From Gallionellales bacterium RIFCSPLOWO2_02_FULL_57_47 (lineage in GTDB: Bacteria > Pseudomonadota > Gammaproteobacteria > Burkholderiales > Gallionellaceae), in the NCBI GenBank assembly GCA_001801175.1, contig MGWZ01000033.1, positions 31,429 through 90,813 of the forward strand: a DNA stretch of 59,385 nucleotides. The letters are read 5' to 3'. A program made the position numbers and the translations under genes. Under the pieces are notes generated by a model. The model had not been told where the DNA came from. It made no database searches and saw only the letters and a program-made list of their open reading frames with translations. The first letter of the stretch is position 1, and the number at the start of each line of letters is the position of its first letter. Positions 46,648-55,104 of the stretch are shown piece after piece.

Positions 46648-47886
46648 ATGCAACGCCTGCAACAACTCACCGAGTGGCTGCACAGCCAGTTCCCAAACGA
46701 AACCTTCACCCTTGCGCCGGCCTCCGCAGATGCCAGCTTCCGCCGCTATTTTCGCGCCACATATTCTGATCGCACCCTGATCGTGATGGATGCGCCACCA
46801 CAACAAGAAGATTGCCGCCCGTTTCTGCACATCGCCAGACTGTTCGAGGAAGCCGGAACGCATGTCCCGCATGTCTATGCGCAGGACTTGCAGCAGGGTT
46901 TCCTGCTGTTGTCCGACCTCGGCAGCACCACTTACCTGCAGGCACTGTGCGGAGGGGTCGCTGCGCAGCAGCGGTGCACCCACCGGCCTCCTCCTTGCGG
47001 GGAGGATGCCGGCACGGCGCGCGAGCTGTATGGCGCCGCCACCGACGCGCTGATCAAAATCCAGCTCGCGTCGCGCGAAAATGAGCTGCCCCCCTATGAC
47101 AAAGCCCTGCTGCTGCGCGAGATGCGCCTGTTTCCGGAGTGGTATATCGCGAAGCATCTCAATATCACCCTGACCGGCAAACAACACGCCAAACTGGAAG
47201 AGGTCTTTGCGCGCATCATCGCCAACAACCTCGCCCAACCGCGCGTATACGTGCACCGCGACTATCATTCGCGCAACCTGATGTATATCGAGCCCCCTCT
47301 CCTCAATCCTCTCCCGTTGCCCTCTCCTCAATCCTCTGATGGAACAACTAGCCATTCGACTAGGCCATCAAAGGACAATGGCCAAGTCGCTGGTTATCCC
47401 GCAAGCGGGCGAGGAAGCAAACGAAACCATCAATTGTTGATCCCTGCGGGAGAGGAGGCGAAAGAGAAGACCAATTTTCTGATCTCGCCCGGCATTCTCG
47501 ATTTTCAGGATGCCGTATACGGCCCGATCACCTACGACCTCGCATCGCTGTTCAAGGACGCCTATATCAAATGGGAAGAAGCGGAGATCATCGACTGGCT
47601 GATCCGCTACTGGGAAAAAGCACGCAAGGCCGGGTTGCCGGTAGCCGAAGATTTCTCCGTGTTCTACCGCGACTACGAATGGATGGGCGTGCAGCGGCAT
47701 ATCAAAGTGCTGGGCATTTTTGCGCGCCTGTACCACCGCGACGGCAAGGACGGCTACCTTAAAGACCTGCCACTGGTGATGGCGTATCTGCGCGCTGCCT
47801 GCACACGATATATCGACCTCAAGCCGCTGTTAAATCTGCTGGACGAACTGGAACCGCACGCGGCACAGACGGGGTACACCTTTTGA
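46648..47886 (+). CDS. amgK: N-acetylmuramate/N-acetylglucosamine kinase (APH fold)
   Basis: Anomeric sugar kinase of peptidoglycan recycling; works with MurU. About 412 residues from ATG 46648, well above the usual 330-350. APH-type catalytic loop VYVHRDYHSRNL and metal motif ILDFQDAVYGPITYDLA are present. Two in-frame insertions account for the excess: one at about 46947-47020 (Cys/Pro-rich, between YLQAL and ARELYGAATDAL), and one at about 47290-47480, between MYIEPP and ISPGILDFQDA, directly after the catalytic loop, which contains hairpin element copy 2. Function may be reduced, but the frame and all motifs survive. Confidence 0.9.
   Translation: MQRLQQLTEWLHSQFPNETFTLAPASADASFRRYFRATYSDRTLIVMDAPPQQEDCRPFLHIARLFEEAGTHVPHVYAQDLQQGFLLLSDLGSTTYLQALCGGVAAQQRCTHRPPPCGEDAGTARELYGAATDALIKIQLASRENELPPYDKALLLREMRLFPEWYIAKHLNITLTGKQHAKLEEVFARIIANNLAQPRVYVHRDYHSRNLMYIEPPLLNPLPLPSPQSSDGTTSHSTRPSKDNGQVAGYPASGRGSKRNHQLLIPAGEEAKEKTNFLISPGILDFQDAVYGPITYDLASLFKDAYIKWEEAEIIDWLIRYWEKARKAGLPVAEDFSVFYRDYEWMGVQRHIKVLGIFARLYHRDGKDGYLKDLPLVMAYLRAACTRYIDLKPLLNLLDELEPHAAQTGYTF
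46947..47020. repeat. CCTCCTCCTTGCGGGGAGGATGCC-type repeat inside amgK
   Basis: A GC-rich segment with GGTCGCTGCGCAGCAGCG and CCTCCTTGCGGGGAGG hairpins, in frame in amgK and absent from the APH fold as I know it. Confidence 0.65.
47337..47396 (+). mobile_element. 60-bp hairpin element, copy 2 (inside amgK)
   Basis: Starts TGATGGAACAACTAGCC and ends GCTGGTTA. Inner stem GACTAGGCCAT / ATGGCCAAGTC with a central A·A mismatch; outer stem AACTAGC / GCTGGTT. It splits a CCCTCTCC...CCCGCAAGCGGGCGAGG repeat: the 17 bp before and 18 bp after, joined, match the uninterrupted copy at 47902-47936 in 33 of 35 positions, with no target duplication. Confidence 0.85.
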
Positions 47887-47901
47887 CGATGCTGCGCATC
47901 T

Positions 47902-47936
47902 CCCTCTCCCCAACCCTCTCCCGCAAGCGGGCGAGG
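47902..47936. repeat. CCCTCTCCC...CCCGCAAGCGGG repeat (empty site)
   Basis: Intergenic copy of the repeat that elsewhere (47320-47414) is interrupted by the 60-bp element. The core CCCGCAAGCGGG is a perfect hairpin. Located between amgK and murU. Confidence 0.85.
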
Positions 47937-47961
47937 GGGCGAACGTGAAAGGCGTAAACCC

Positions 47962-48714
47962 ATGATAGCAATGCTTTTAGCAGCCGGTCGCGGCGAACGC
48001 ATGCGCCCGCTCACCGACCATACTCCCAAGCCGCTGCTGGAAGCCGGCGGCAAACCGCTGATCGTCTGGCACATCGAAAGACTGGCGCGCGCCGGCATCA
48101 CCGACTTGGTCATCAACCACGCCCACCTCGGCGCACAGATCGAAACCGCATTGGGTGGCGGCAGCCGCTACGGTGTCCGCATCCGCTATTCGGACGAAGG
48201 CACTGCCCTGGAAACCGCCGGCGGCATCGCCTATGCCCTGCCGTTACTACTCCCCTCGCCCGCTGGCGGGAGAGGGGGCGGGGGAGAGGGAGAACCCTTC
48301 GCGGTAATCAACAGCGACATCTACAGCGACTACGATTTTGCGCATTTGTTTGAACGCGCCGCCGCGCTGCAAGCCAGCGGCGATGCCGCCCACCTGGTGC
48401 TGGTCGACAACCCGCCCCACCATCCAAAAGGTGATTTTGGACTTACAGATGGTCGAGTGACAGACACCTTTTCCTCAATCCTGAACCCTCAATCCTCAAT
48501 CCTCACTTTCAGCGGCATCGGCATCTACCAGACATCGCTGTTCAAGGATATCCCGCGCGGCAGCATCGCGCCGCTCGCGCCGCTGCTGCGTGCACAGATC
48601 GCCCTCGGCAAGGTCAGCGGCGAGCACCACCGGGGCTTATGGGTGGATGTCGGCACACCGCAACGCCTCGTCGAACTCGACAAGCTGATTCGCTCGTCGC
48701 ACAATGCACCATGA
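47962..48714 (+). CDS. murU: N-acetylmuramate-1-phosphate uridylyltransferase
   Basis: Makes UDP-MurNAc from MurNAc-1-P, bypassing MurA in peptidoglycan recycling. 250 residues, above the usual 220-230. [20 protein letters not shown] is the nucleotidyltransferase signature; [11 protein letters not shown] carries the metal Asp. Two in-frame repeat insertions: [16 protein letters not shown] (48250-48292, a CGCCCGCTGGCGGG hairpin) just before the AVINSD motif, and [11 protein letters not shown] (48471-48507, CCTCAATCCT units). Confidence 0.93.
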   Translation: MIAMLLAAGRGERMRPLTDHTPKPLLEAGGKPLIVWHIERLARAGITDLVINHAHLGAQIETALGGGSRYGVRIRYSDEGTALETAGGIAYALPLLLPSPAGGRGGGGEGEPFAVINSDIYSDYDFAHLFERAAALQASGDAAHLVLVDNPPHHPKGDFGLTDGRVTDTFSSILNPQSSILTFSGIGIYQTSLFKDIPRGSIAPLAPLLRAQIALGKVSGEHHRGLWVDVGTPQRLVELDKLIRSSHNAP

Positions 48715-50027
48715 CTATCGATTCAACCATCTATGCAATGCGGCGCAAACGCCTGCTGGAAACGATGCAGCGCGGCATCGCCATCGTCCCCACGGCGCCG
48801 GAAGTGGCGCGCAACGGCGACACCCGCTATGGATACCGCTTTGACAGCAACTTCTATTACCTGAGCGGCTTTGCCGAGCCGGAAGCGGTGCTGGTGCTGG
48901 TTGCCAGCCAGGACAAGAATAGCGAGACACAATCCATCCTGTTCTGCCGCGAAAAAAATCTGGAGCGCGAAGTCTGGGACGGTTACCGCACCGGCCCAGA
49001 TGCCGCAAAAGATGAATACGGTTTCGACGCGGCTTACCCGATCGCACAGCTGGATGAAAAGCTGGCCGAACTGATGGGCAACCAGCCTGCGCTGTTCTAT
49101 CCGGTGGGCCACGATACCGCATGGGACCAGCGCATCCTCAGGCTGCGCGGCGAGGTGCAGGCCAAGGCGCGCAGCGGCATCCGCGCCCCGAACGAAATAC
49201 ACGACGTACGCACGCTGCTCAACGAAATGCGCCTGTTCAAGGACGAACACGAGCTGATGATGATGCGCCACGCCGCCGAAATTTCCACGCATGCGCATCG
49301 CCGCGCGATGCGGTTCACCCGTCCCGGCCAGTTCGAATACCAGCTTGAAGCCGAATTGCTGCACGAATTCTGCCGCCATGGCGCGCGCTTCCCCGCCTAC
49401 CCTTCCATCGTCGCCGGCGGCGCGCATGCCTGCGTGCTGCATTACGTCGGCAACAATGCCAGGCTCAAGGACGGCGACCTGCTGCTGATCGACGCGGGCT
49501 GCGAACTGGACGGCTACGCCTCCGACATCACGCGCACCTTCCCGGTGAACGGGCGTTTCTCCGCCGCACAAAAAGACGTCTATGAACTCGTGCTCGCCGC
49601 GCAATCCGCCGCAATTGCCGTCGCCCGACCCGGCAAGACCTGGAATGCGCCGCATGACGCCGCGCTGAGCGTGCTGGCGCAGGGCTTCATCGACCTCAAG
49701 CTGTGCCAGGGCAGCGTGGATGCCGTGCTGGAAAGCGAAAGCTACAAGCGGTTTTACATGCACCGCACCGGCCACTGGCTGGGCATGGACGTGCACGATG
49801 TCGGCAATTACAAGACCGGTGACAACTGGCGCGCGCTGCAAACAAGCATGGTGTTCACCGTCGAGCCGGGCTGCTACATCCGTCCTGCCGATGACGTGCC
49901 GCAGGCGCTATGGAACATCGGCATCCGCATCGAAGACGATGTGGCGATCACCGAACTGGGCAATGAAGTGCTTACTGCTGCTGCGCCGAAAACGGTGGCG
50001 GAGATTGAGGAGTTGATGCGAACCTGA
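48711..50027 (+). CDS. pepP: Xaa-Pro aminopeptidase
   Basis: M24 metallopeptidase releasing N-terminal residues next to proline. 438 residues from ATG 48711, overlapping the murU stop (ATGA). N-terminal creatinase-like domain ([11 protein letters not shown]), then metal ligands in [20 protein letters not shown] (two Asp), [13 protein letters not shown] (His), VEPGCYI (Glu) and IRIEDDV (Glu). Confidence 0.97.
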   Translation: MTIDSTIYAMRRKRLLETMQRGIAIVPTAPEVARNGDTRYGYRFDSNFYYLSGFAEPEAVLVLVASQDKNSETQSILFCREKNLEREVWDGYRTGPDAAKDEYGFDAAYPIAQLDEKLAELMGNQPALFYPVGHDTAWDQRILRLRGEVQAKARSGIRAPNEIHDVRTLLNEMRLFKDEHELMMMRHAAEISTHAHRRAMRFTRPGQFEYQLEAELLHEFCRHGARFPAYPSIVAGGAHACVLHYVGNNARLKDGDLLLIDAGCELDGYASDITRTFPVNGRFSAAQKDVYELVLAAQSAAIAVARPGKTWNAPHDAALSVLAQGFIDLKLCQGSVDAVLESESYKRFYMHRTGHWLGMDVHDVGNYKTGDNWRALQTSMVFTVEPGCYIRPADDVPQALWNIGIRIEDDVAITELGNEVLTAAAPKTVAEIEELMRT

Positions 50028-50048
50028 AAAATCATGGATACAGCAAGC

Positions 50049-50144
50049 GTAGGGCGGGTCACACCCGCCGTAAAACGAAATCATGAAAAAATCGATTCAA
50101 AATTTGGAGAATGATTTTGAAAAGGCGGGTGTGACCCGCCCTAC
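50049..50144. repeat. REP pair GTAGGGCGGGT...ACCCGCCCTAC
   Basis: Facing units at each end of the 150-bp gap between convergent pepP and nrdG; same family as 22185-22271. Confidence 0.9.
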
Positions 50145-50179
50145 GCCGCTTATGCATAGCGGAGTCCCATTGATTCGGC

Positions 50180-50881
50180 TTATCCCCGGCGCACCGAAAA
50201 GCTATCGAACATCACCCCGATGCGGCTGCACAACACCTCATCCAGAAACTCCTGCACCGGGTAGGAGCTGACTTTCTCGTCGGCGCAACCCTGCGGGCGG
50301 AATTCCTGCAGCACGTAATTGCGCACACCCAAATCCCGCAACTCCTCTGCAAGCTGCAGCAATGAATCCTTGCTGTGATACAACGGATGCACGGTGGTGC
50401 GGAATTCACAGGGCACGCCGCTGGCCAGCAGCAGCCGGGCGCTTTCCCGTGCTTTCTCTCCACTCGCCGGAGTGCCGGTCACCTTGTCGTAATCGCTGAA
50501 AGCAGCCTTGATGTCCATGCCGACCCAGGAAAGCAGCGGCAACAGTTCGCCGAGGCGCGACGGGTAGGTGCCGCCGGTATGCAGACCAACCTTGAAGCCG
50601 AGGTTGCGCACTTCGTTGATGGCGGATGCGAGGCTGTCTTGCAGCGTCGGTTCGCCGCCGCTGAAAACGACCGCGTCCAGCAAGCCCTGGCGGCGGCGCA
50701 GAAAGCTGAGCACCGACGGCCAATCCAGTTGGGTATCGCTATTGCGGGGAATAAGATGGGGATTGTGGCAATAGCCGCAGCGCCACGGACAGCCCTGGCA
50801 GAACACCACGGCAGCCAGGCAGCCGGGAAAATCGGTGCTGGTTAGCGGCGTGAGACCGCCGATTTGCACACGATCTTTCAA
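50180..50881 (-). CDS. nrdG: Anaerobic ribonucleotide reductase activating protein
   Basis: Radical SAM activase that makes the glycyl radical of NrdD. 233 residues. Cluster motif CPWRCGYC (preceded by CQG), VFSGGEPTLQD, and VGMDIKAAFSDYDKVTG. No ATG is suitable: TTG at 50881 (or GTG at 50869) is the start. It is separated from the nrdD genes by a 317-bp stretch of repeats. Confidence 0.95.
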   Translation of the reverse strand: MKDRVQIGGLTPLTSTDFPGCLAAVVFCQGCPWRCGYCHNPHLIPRNSDTQLDWPSVLSFLRRRQGLLDAVVFSGGEPTLQDSLASAINEVRNLGFKVGLHTGGTYPSRLGELLPLLSWVGMDIKAAFSDYDKVTGTPASGEKARESARLLLASGVPCEFRTTVHPLYHSKDSLLQLAEELRDLGVRNYVLQEFRPQGCADEKVSSYPVQEFLDEVLCSRIGVMFDSFSVRRG

Positions 50882-51020
50882 GCCCGGTCTCCGGCGGGCT
50901 TGGAAAGTCGGCGTCCCGTTTCGTGTGTAATGTTTGGCAAAGAATTTCCAGTGGCGAAGGAAGCCAAGGCCGGGCTATTTGCGCTTTCTAAAGCATATAT
51001 TGGCGAAACGCTTGTTAAAC

Positions 51021-51054
51021 CCGTTCGCCCTGAGCCTGTCGAAGGGTGAATGAA
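51021..51054. repeat. CCGTTCGCCCTGAGCCTGTCGAAGGG palindrome
   Basis: Dispersed palindrome of the family also found in priA and at 34701-34737, between nrdG and the small nrdD gene. Confidence 0.85.
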
Positions 51055-51081
51055 TTAACGCAGTGATTCATCAGTCCCTCT

Positions 51082-51169
51082 GTTCATGGTTCGACAAGCT
51101 CTGATGGAACAACTAAGTATTGACTAAGCACGATACCCCTGTGCTAAGTCACTACTTAACCACGAACGG
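51082..51169. repeat. GTTCATGGTTCGACAAGCTC palindrome interrupted by a hairpin element
   Basis: Left half 51082-51101 and right half ACCACGAACGG 51159-51169 together make an ordinary copy of the TTCGACAAGCTC palindrome. The 57 bp between them is element copy 3. No other gene is seen in 50882-51198. Confidence 0.82.
51102..51158 (+). mobile_element. 57-bp hairpin element, copy 3 (intergenic)
   Basis: Starts TGATGGAACAACTAAG and ends ACTACTTA. Inner stem GACTAAGCAC / GTGCTAAGTC with the same A·A mismatch, loop GATACCCCT, outer stem TAAGTA / TACTTA. Stem bases differ from copies 1 and 2 while pairing is kept. Inserted between AAGCTC and ACCACG of another palindrome, with no target duplication. 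Confidence 0.82.
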
Positions 51170-51198
51170 ATGGACTTGATCAGCGCCTGCTCAGTCAC

Positions 51199-51393
51199 TC
51201 AGACTGCCAGCTGGGCGCGGCATTCCTGGAAGAACTGGCGCTCGCCATGCTCGCCTTTTTTGCCGATATTGAATGAAGCCACCGGGCGGTGGTAGCCCAT
51301 CACGCGGGTCCACACTTCGCAGGGCTGGCGTTCTGCGTCGGTCAAAACAATTTCGCTGGCTTTCAGGTTCGTCTGGTTGGAAAGGTCGGTCAT
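51199..51393 (-). CDS. Detached glycyl-radical domain of class III ribonucleotide reductase
   Basis: 64 residues. CEVWTRVMGYHRPVASFNIG matches the C-terminal glycyl-radical loop of NrdD proteins (RVxGYxRPVxxWNxGKxxE), with the radical Gly in RVMGY. The preceding large NrdD gene lacks this segment. The ATG has its own ribosome site (CAGGGAGAATAAA), so this is a designed separate cistron and not a simple stop mutation; it follows nrdD by 52 bp. Together they should form the working enzyme. Confidence 0.85.
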   Translation of the reverse strand: MTDLSNQTNLKASEIVLTDAERQPCEVWTRVMGYHRPVASFNIGKKGEHGERQFFQECRAQLAV

Positions 51394-51445
51394 TTTATTC
51401 TCCCTGTTATCGTTTTAATGAATGGCAATACTTAAATGGCGCAGG

Positions 51446-53515
51446 TCAGGCTGCCAGTTTCCTGCGTTTCTCGGCGAGAATTTCCTGGTCGCACTTCGGG
51501 CAGTATTTGTGCTCGCCCTCGATATATCCGTGTTGCGGGCAGATCGAGAATGTCGGCGTGATCGTGATGTAGGGCTGGCTGAAACGTTCCAGTGAACGGC
51601 GCACCAGCGACTTGCATGCTTCCGCGCTGGTGATGCGCTCGCTCATGTACAGGTGCAGCACGGTTCCGCCGGTGTATTTGCGCTGCAACTCTTCCTGCCG
51701 CTCCAGCGCCTCGAACGGATCGTCGGTAAAGCCGACCGGCAGTTGCGACGAGTTGGTGTAATAGGGCATTTCCTTGCTGCCCGCCTGGATGATGCCGGCG
51801 AAACGCTTGCGGTCTTCCTTGGCGAAGCGGTAGGTGGTGCCTTCCGCCGGGGTGGCTTCCAGGTTGAACATGTGTCCGGTTTCGTCCTGGAACGCGAGCA
51901 TCCTGGCACGCACATGGTCGAGCAGGCGCACCGCGAACTGGTGTCCCCACTCGCTGGTGATGTCGTGTTCGTCGTGGGTGAAGTTGCGCACCATTTCGTT
52001 GATGCCGTTGACACCCAGCGTGGAGAAGTGGTTGCGCAGCGTGCCGAGGTAGCGCCTGGTATAGGGGAACAGGCCCGCGTCCATGTGACGCTGGATCACC
52101 TTGCGCTTGATTTCCAGGCTGTTCTTGCCGATTTCCAGCAGCTCGTCGAGGCGGCTGAGCAACGCGTCTTCGTTGCCCTGATAGAGGTAACCAAGACGCG
52201 CGCAGTTGACCGTGACCACGCCCACCGAGCCGGTCTGCTCGGCGCTGCCGAACAGTCCGTTGCCGCGCTTCAGCAGTTCGCGCAGATCGAGCTGGAGACG
52301 GCAGCACATCGAGCGCACCATGTTGGGCTTGAGGTCGGAATTGATGAAGTTCTGGAAGTACGGCAGGCCGTACTTCGCCGTCATCTCGAACAGCAGGTTT
52401 GCGTTTTCTGACTCCCACGGGAAATCGGGCGTCATGTTGTAGGTCGGGATCGGGAAGGTGAACACCCTGCCCTTGGCATCGCCCTTGGTCATCACCTCGA
52501 TATAGGCGCGGTTGATCATGTCCATCTCAACCTGCAACTCGCCATAGGTGAACGGCATGCTCTCACCGCCGATGACCGGCACCTGCCCGCGCAAGTCTTC
52601 CGGGCATACCCAGTCGAAGGTCAGGTTGGTGAAGGGCGTCTGCGTGCCCCAGCGCGACGGCACGTTGAGGTTATAGACCATTTCCTGGATGGACTGCCTG
52701 ACGTCGTCATAGCGCAGGTTGTCCTTGCGGATGAACGGCGCCATGTAGGTATCGAAGGAGGAAAACGCCTGCGCCCCGGCCCATTCGTTCTGCAGCGTGC
52801 CGAGAAAATTGACGATCTGGCCGACCGCGGAGGACAGGTGTTTTGGAGGGCCGGCCTCGACCTTGCCCGGCACGCCGTTCAGCCCCTCGTTGAGCAGCGT
52901 GCGCAGCGACCAGCCGGCGCAGTAGCCGGCCAGCATGTCGAGGTCATGCACATGGATGTCGCCTTCGCGGTGCGCGACGCCGACTTCCGGCGGGTAGACG
53001 TGGCTGAGCCAGTAGTTGGCCACCACTTTCCCGGAAACGTTGAGGATCAGGCCGCCCAGGCTGTACCCCTGGTTGGCATTGGCGTTGACGCGCCAGTCCA
53101 TCTGGTCGAGGTATTCGTTGATCGAGCTTTCCACATCCACGACGGTCTTGCGGTCCTGGCGCAGCTTGGTGTGCTGCTCCCGGTAGACGATGTAGGCGCG
53201 GGCGGTCTTGAGGTGGTTGGCTGAGATCAGCACCTGCTCGACCGCGTCCTGGACCTTCTCGATATGCGGCGGTTCGGCGCGGAACTTGTGGATCAGTACC
53301 TTGACCACCTGGGCGGTGAGCAGGAATGCCTCGTTGGCATCGAGCTCGCCGGTGGCGGTGCCGGCCCGCTGGATGGCGGAACGTATTTTTTCCGAATCGA
53401 ACGGCGCCAGCGTGTTGTCGCGCTTGATGACACCCTTGGGGAGAGGAACCAGATTGGCCACATTGCCGCCCGGCTGGTTTTGCGAGTTGCCAACTGCGAG
53501 AACCGTACCTGCCAT
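51446..53515 (-). CDS. nrdD: Anaerobic ribonucleoside-triphosphate reductase, large chain
   Basis: Class III RNR reducing NTPs to dNTPs without oxygen. 689 residues: N-terminal ATP-cone (about 25-115, VIKRDNTLAPFDSEKIRSAI), ten-stranded barrel with VNCARLGYLYQG, and a C-terminal Zn-type segment SICPQHGYIEGEHKYCPKC, in which one of the usual four Cys is a His. The protein ends soon after, without RVxGY; that loop is on the next gene (51199-51393). AGGAGGAAGTC precedes the ATG. Two NrdR-like boxes lie upstream. Confidence 0.93.
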   Translation of the reverse strand: MAGTVLAVGNSQNQPGGNVANLVPLPKGVIKRDNTLAPFDSEKIRSAIQRAGTATGELDANEAFLLTAQVVKVLIHKFRAEPPHIEKVQDAVEQVLISANHLKTARAYIVYREQHTKLRQDRKTVVDVESSINEYLDQMDWRVNANANQGYSLGGLILNVSGKVVANYWLSHVYPPEVGVAHREGDIHVHDLDMLAGYCAGWSLRTLLNEGLNGVPGKVEAGPPKHLSSAVGQIVNFLGTLQNEWAGAQAFSSFDTYMAPFIRKDNLRYDDVRQSIQEMVYNLNVPSRWGTQTPFTNLTFDWVCPEDLRGQVPVIGGESMPFTYGELQVEMDMINRAYIEVMTKGDAKGRVFTFPIPTYNMTPDFPWESENANLLFEMTAKYGLPYFQNFINSDLKPNMVRSMCCRLQLDLRELLKRGNGLFGSAEQTGSVGVVTVNCARLGYLYQGNEDALLSRLDELLEIGKNSLEIKRKVIQRHMDAGLFPYTRRYLGTLRNHFSTLGVNGINEMVRNFTHDEHDITSEWGHQFAVRLLDHVRARMLAFQDETGHMFNLEATPAEGTTYRFAKEDRKRFAGIIQAGSKEMPYYTNSSQLPVGFTDDPFEALERQEELQRKYTGGTVLHLYMSERITSAEACKSLVRRSLERFSQPYITITPTFSICPQHGYIEGEHKYCPKCDQEILAEKRRKLAA

Positions 53516-53599
53516 GACTTCCTCCTGAATTATTATTTTTCTTGGATGAAATCACCCCGGATTCCTGCAATCCGGCAAGCCCGGTTCAATCATCGCAAA

Positions 53600-53647
53600 G
53601 CACTAGATGTTGTGTGTGCGGATGTAGAATTACACAACCTATTGTGG
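53600..53647 (-). promoter_or_regulatory. Tandem NrdR boxes upstream of nrdD
   Basis: On the minus strand CCACAATAGGTTGTGT (53647-53632) and ACACAACATCTAGTGC (53615-53600) both resemble the NrdR consensus ACACwATATATwGTGT. They are 16 bp apart, 32 bp centre to centre (three helical turns), the usual spacing for this dNTP-sensing repressor. They lie 85-132 bp before the nrdD start. Confidence 0.7.
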
Positions 53648-53694
53648 GGTGTCAAGAGGAAGCGCGCACCCCGATATTCGGGGCGGGCTTGAAA

Positions 53695-54174
53695 CTACTG
53701 GCTGGCGGCGTGCAGGCGTGAGGCAAATTTCTCAAGTACTTTTTCAGGGGTAAACTGCGACAGTTCAAACTTGGGCAAGTCTATCGAATCAAGCGTGTTC
53801 TTGGCGATCAATCCAAGCTCGGTTTCCCCCTCCACCACCAGACGGCGGCTGAAAAACAGCGTGTCCGGATCTTCCCGGCGCGTTGCCAGCAGGAAGAAAT
53901 CGTAAGCCGTGGCGCTGATCGCAAGGTCGGGGGTCTTGCCCGCCGCGCAGGCGACAAAACCGGTGCTGTCGATCGTGAAATAGAAGCTCAATCCGACATC
54001 GATCACGCGGATGCTGACCAGCTTGCCATGCAATGGCTCCAGCAGTTCTGGCTTGATGATGCGACCCAGCGCCAGATTAAGTCCTTGGCTGAACAGCAAC
54101 GAAGGCGGGTAAGACGGCAACATCGACAGCGCCATGCACAGTGGTTTGGGAAAGCTGAAAGCAGGCAGATTCAT
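53695..54174 (-). CDS. ubiT: SCP2-domain ubiquinone biosynthesis accessory factor
   Basis: Lipid-binding protein (SCP2 fold) needed for O2-independent ubiquinone synthesis. 159 residues, with the N-terminal PSYPPSLLFSQGLNLALG amphipathic/hydrophobic part and the beta-sheet ending in the LVVEGETELGLIAKNTLDSID signature. It lies 1 kb from ubiV-ubiU and next to anaerobic nrdDG, a context that supports the call. Confidence 0.9.
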   Translation of the reverse strand: MNLPAFSFPKPLCMALSMLPSYPPSLLFSQGLNLALGRIIKPELLEPLHGKLVSIRVIDVGLSFYFTIDSTGFVACAAGKTPDLAISATAYDFFLLATRREDPDTLFFSRRLVVEGETELGLIAKNTLDSIDLPKFELSQFTPEKVLEKFASRLHAASQ

Positions 54175-54275
54175 GGTTATTCCTTCGTCGGCTCGAATTT
54201 TGGAATCATTTTATCCTGTTTGCTGGTTGTGACCAATAACCCAACCGCAATTCAATGGTAGACCATGAGGTCTCT

Positions 54276-54304
54276 TTGACGGTTGTGAGTGGAGGCTGTA
54301 TAAA
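54276..54304 (+). promoter_or_regulatory. Sigma-70 promoter of the outer-membrane protein gene
   Basis: TTGACG (54276-54281) and TATAAA (54299-54304) with a 17-bp spacer, about 40 bp upstream of the ATG; AAGGGA forms the ribosome site. Near-consensus. Confidence 0.75.
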
Positions 54305-54345
54305 TTGGCAACTCTTTCTCACGAGCTAAACTATAAGGGACAGAA

Positions 54346-54966
54346 ATGAAGAAAATTACTTTGGCTTTAATGGCAATCGCCAGTTTGACTGGCGCAACAA
54401 CTGCATTTGCGAGTGACAATGGTTGGTATTTGTTTGGTGCAGTCGGGCAAACAACAGGCGGCGCTATTAAAGAATTAGTAGATCATCAACTGACGTATGC
54501 AGGAAAAAATGGATTTTCATCCAGCTTGAGTACACCAACCGTATATAATTTGTATGTTGGTTATCAAATAAACAGGAATTTGGCGTTAGAAGGTGGTTAC
54601 ATTGGTTCGACTAGTGTGACCTACACTGCCTCTGGTGGAAACCTGGCTGGCCCAGTTACCGCATCGGCGATGATCAGTGGTGGGACTTTCGCTGCGGTTG
54701 GCATGTTGCCTCTGGCTAGGCAATTCAGTTTATTGGGCAAAGTGGGTGTCGCCTATATTCTAACTACAGCCGGCATAACGGGGCTCGCTGGCACCTCTTA
54801 CCTTAGCGGAATAAGAAACGACATAACTTGTGGCGTTGGTGCGAAGTATGACTATTCCGATGCCTTTTCAATGCGATTTAATCTGGATAACTACAACATC
54901 GGCAGTTCTTATTTTTCTCCTGGTCGCAGCAACGTCTGGACGGTTGGTGTTGGCTACAAATATTGA
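54346..54966 (+). CDS. Small outer-membrane beta-barrel protein
   Basis: 206 residues with a signal peptide ending TTAFASD and eight-strand-like alternation ending in the barrel signature WTVGVGYKY (C-terminal aromatic). It resembles OmpA/OmpW-like porin families in NLYVGYQINRNLALEGGY. Visibly AT-richer than its neighbours and on the opposite strand, it separates ubiT from ubiVU, so it may be an insertion. Function unknown. Confidence 0.82.
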   Translation: MKKITLALMAIASLTGATTAFASDNGWYLFGAVGQTTGGAIKELVDHQLTYAGKNGFSSSLSTPTVYNLYVGYQINRNLALEGGYIGSTSVTYTASGGNLAGPVTASAMISGGTFAAVGMLPLARQFSLLGKVGVAYILTTAGITGLAGTSYLSGIRNDITCGVGAKYDYSDAFSMRFNLDNYNIGSSYFSPGRSNVWTVGVGYKY

Positions 54967-55104
54967 TCCTTAATTCAGGCTTATTGTCGTAGCACTTGGT
55001 CGATTTGAGTCTTCAACAACGATGCAACATGGTCTTGAATAACGACATCCAGTGTTTGCCTTAACCCGCTTGCGCCATCAACTCGGGCGCTTCACCATTC
55101 AGCA

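Noticed and set aside
50937-51049. Small plus-strand ORF ending PVRPEPVEG
   Set aside because: Its end is translated from the common CCTGAGCCTGTCGAAGG palindrome, and it lies antisense upstream of nrdG; no ribosome site or homologue is known to me.
53585-53598. Possible FNR box upstream of nrdD (TTGCGATGATTGAA)
   Set aside because: Only about six of ten consensus positions fit TTGAT-N4-ATCAA, so it is too weak to claim beside the better NrdR boxes.
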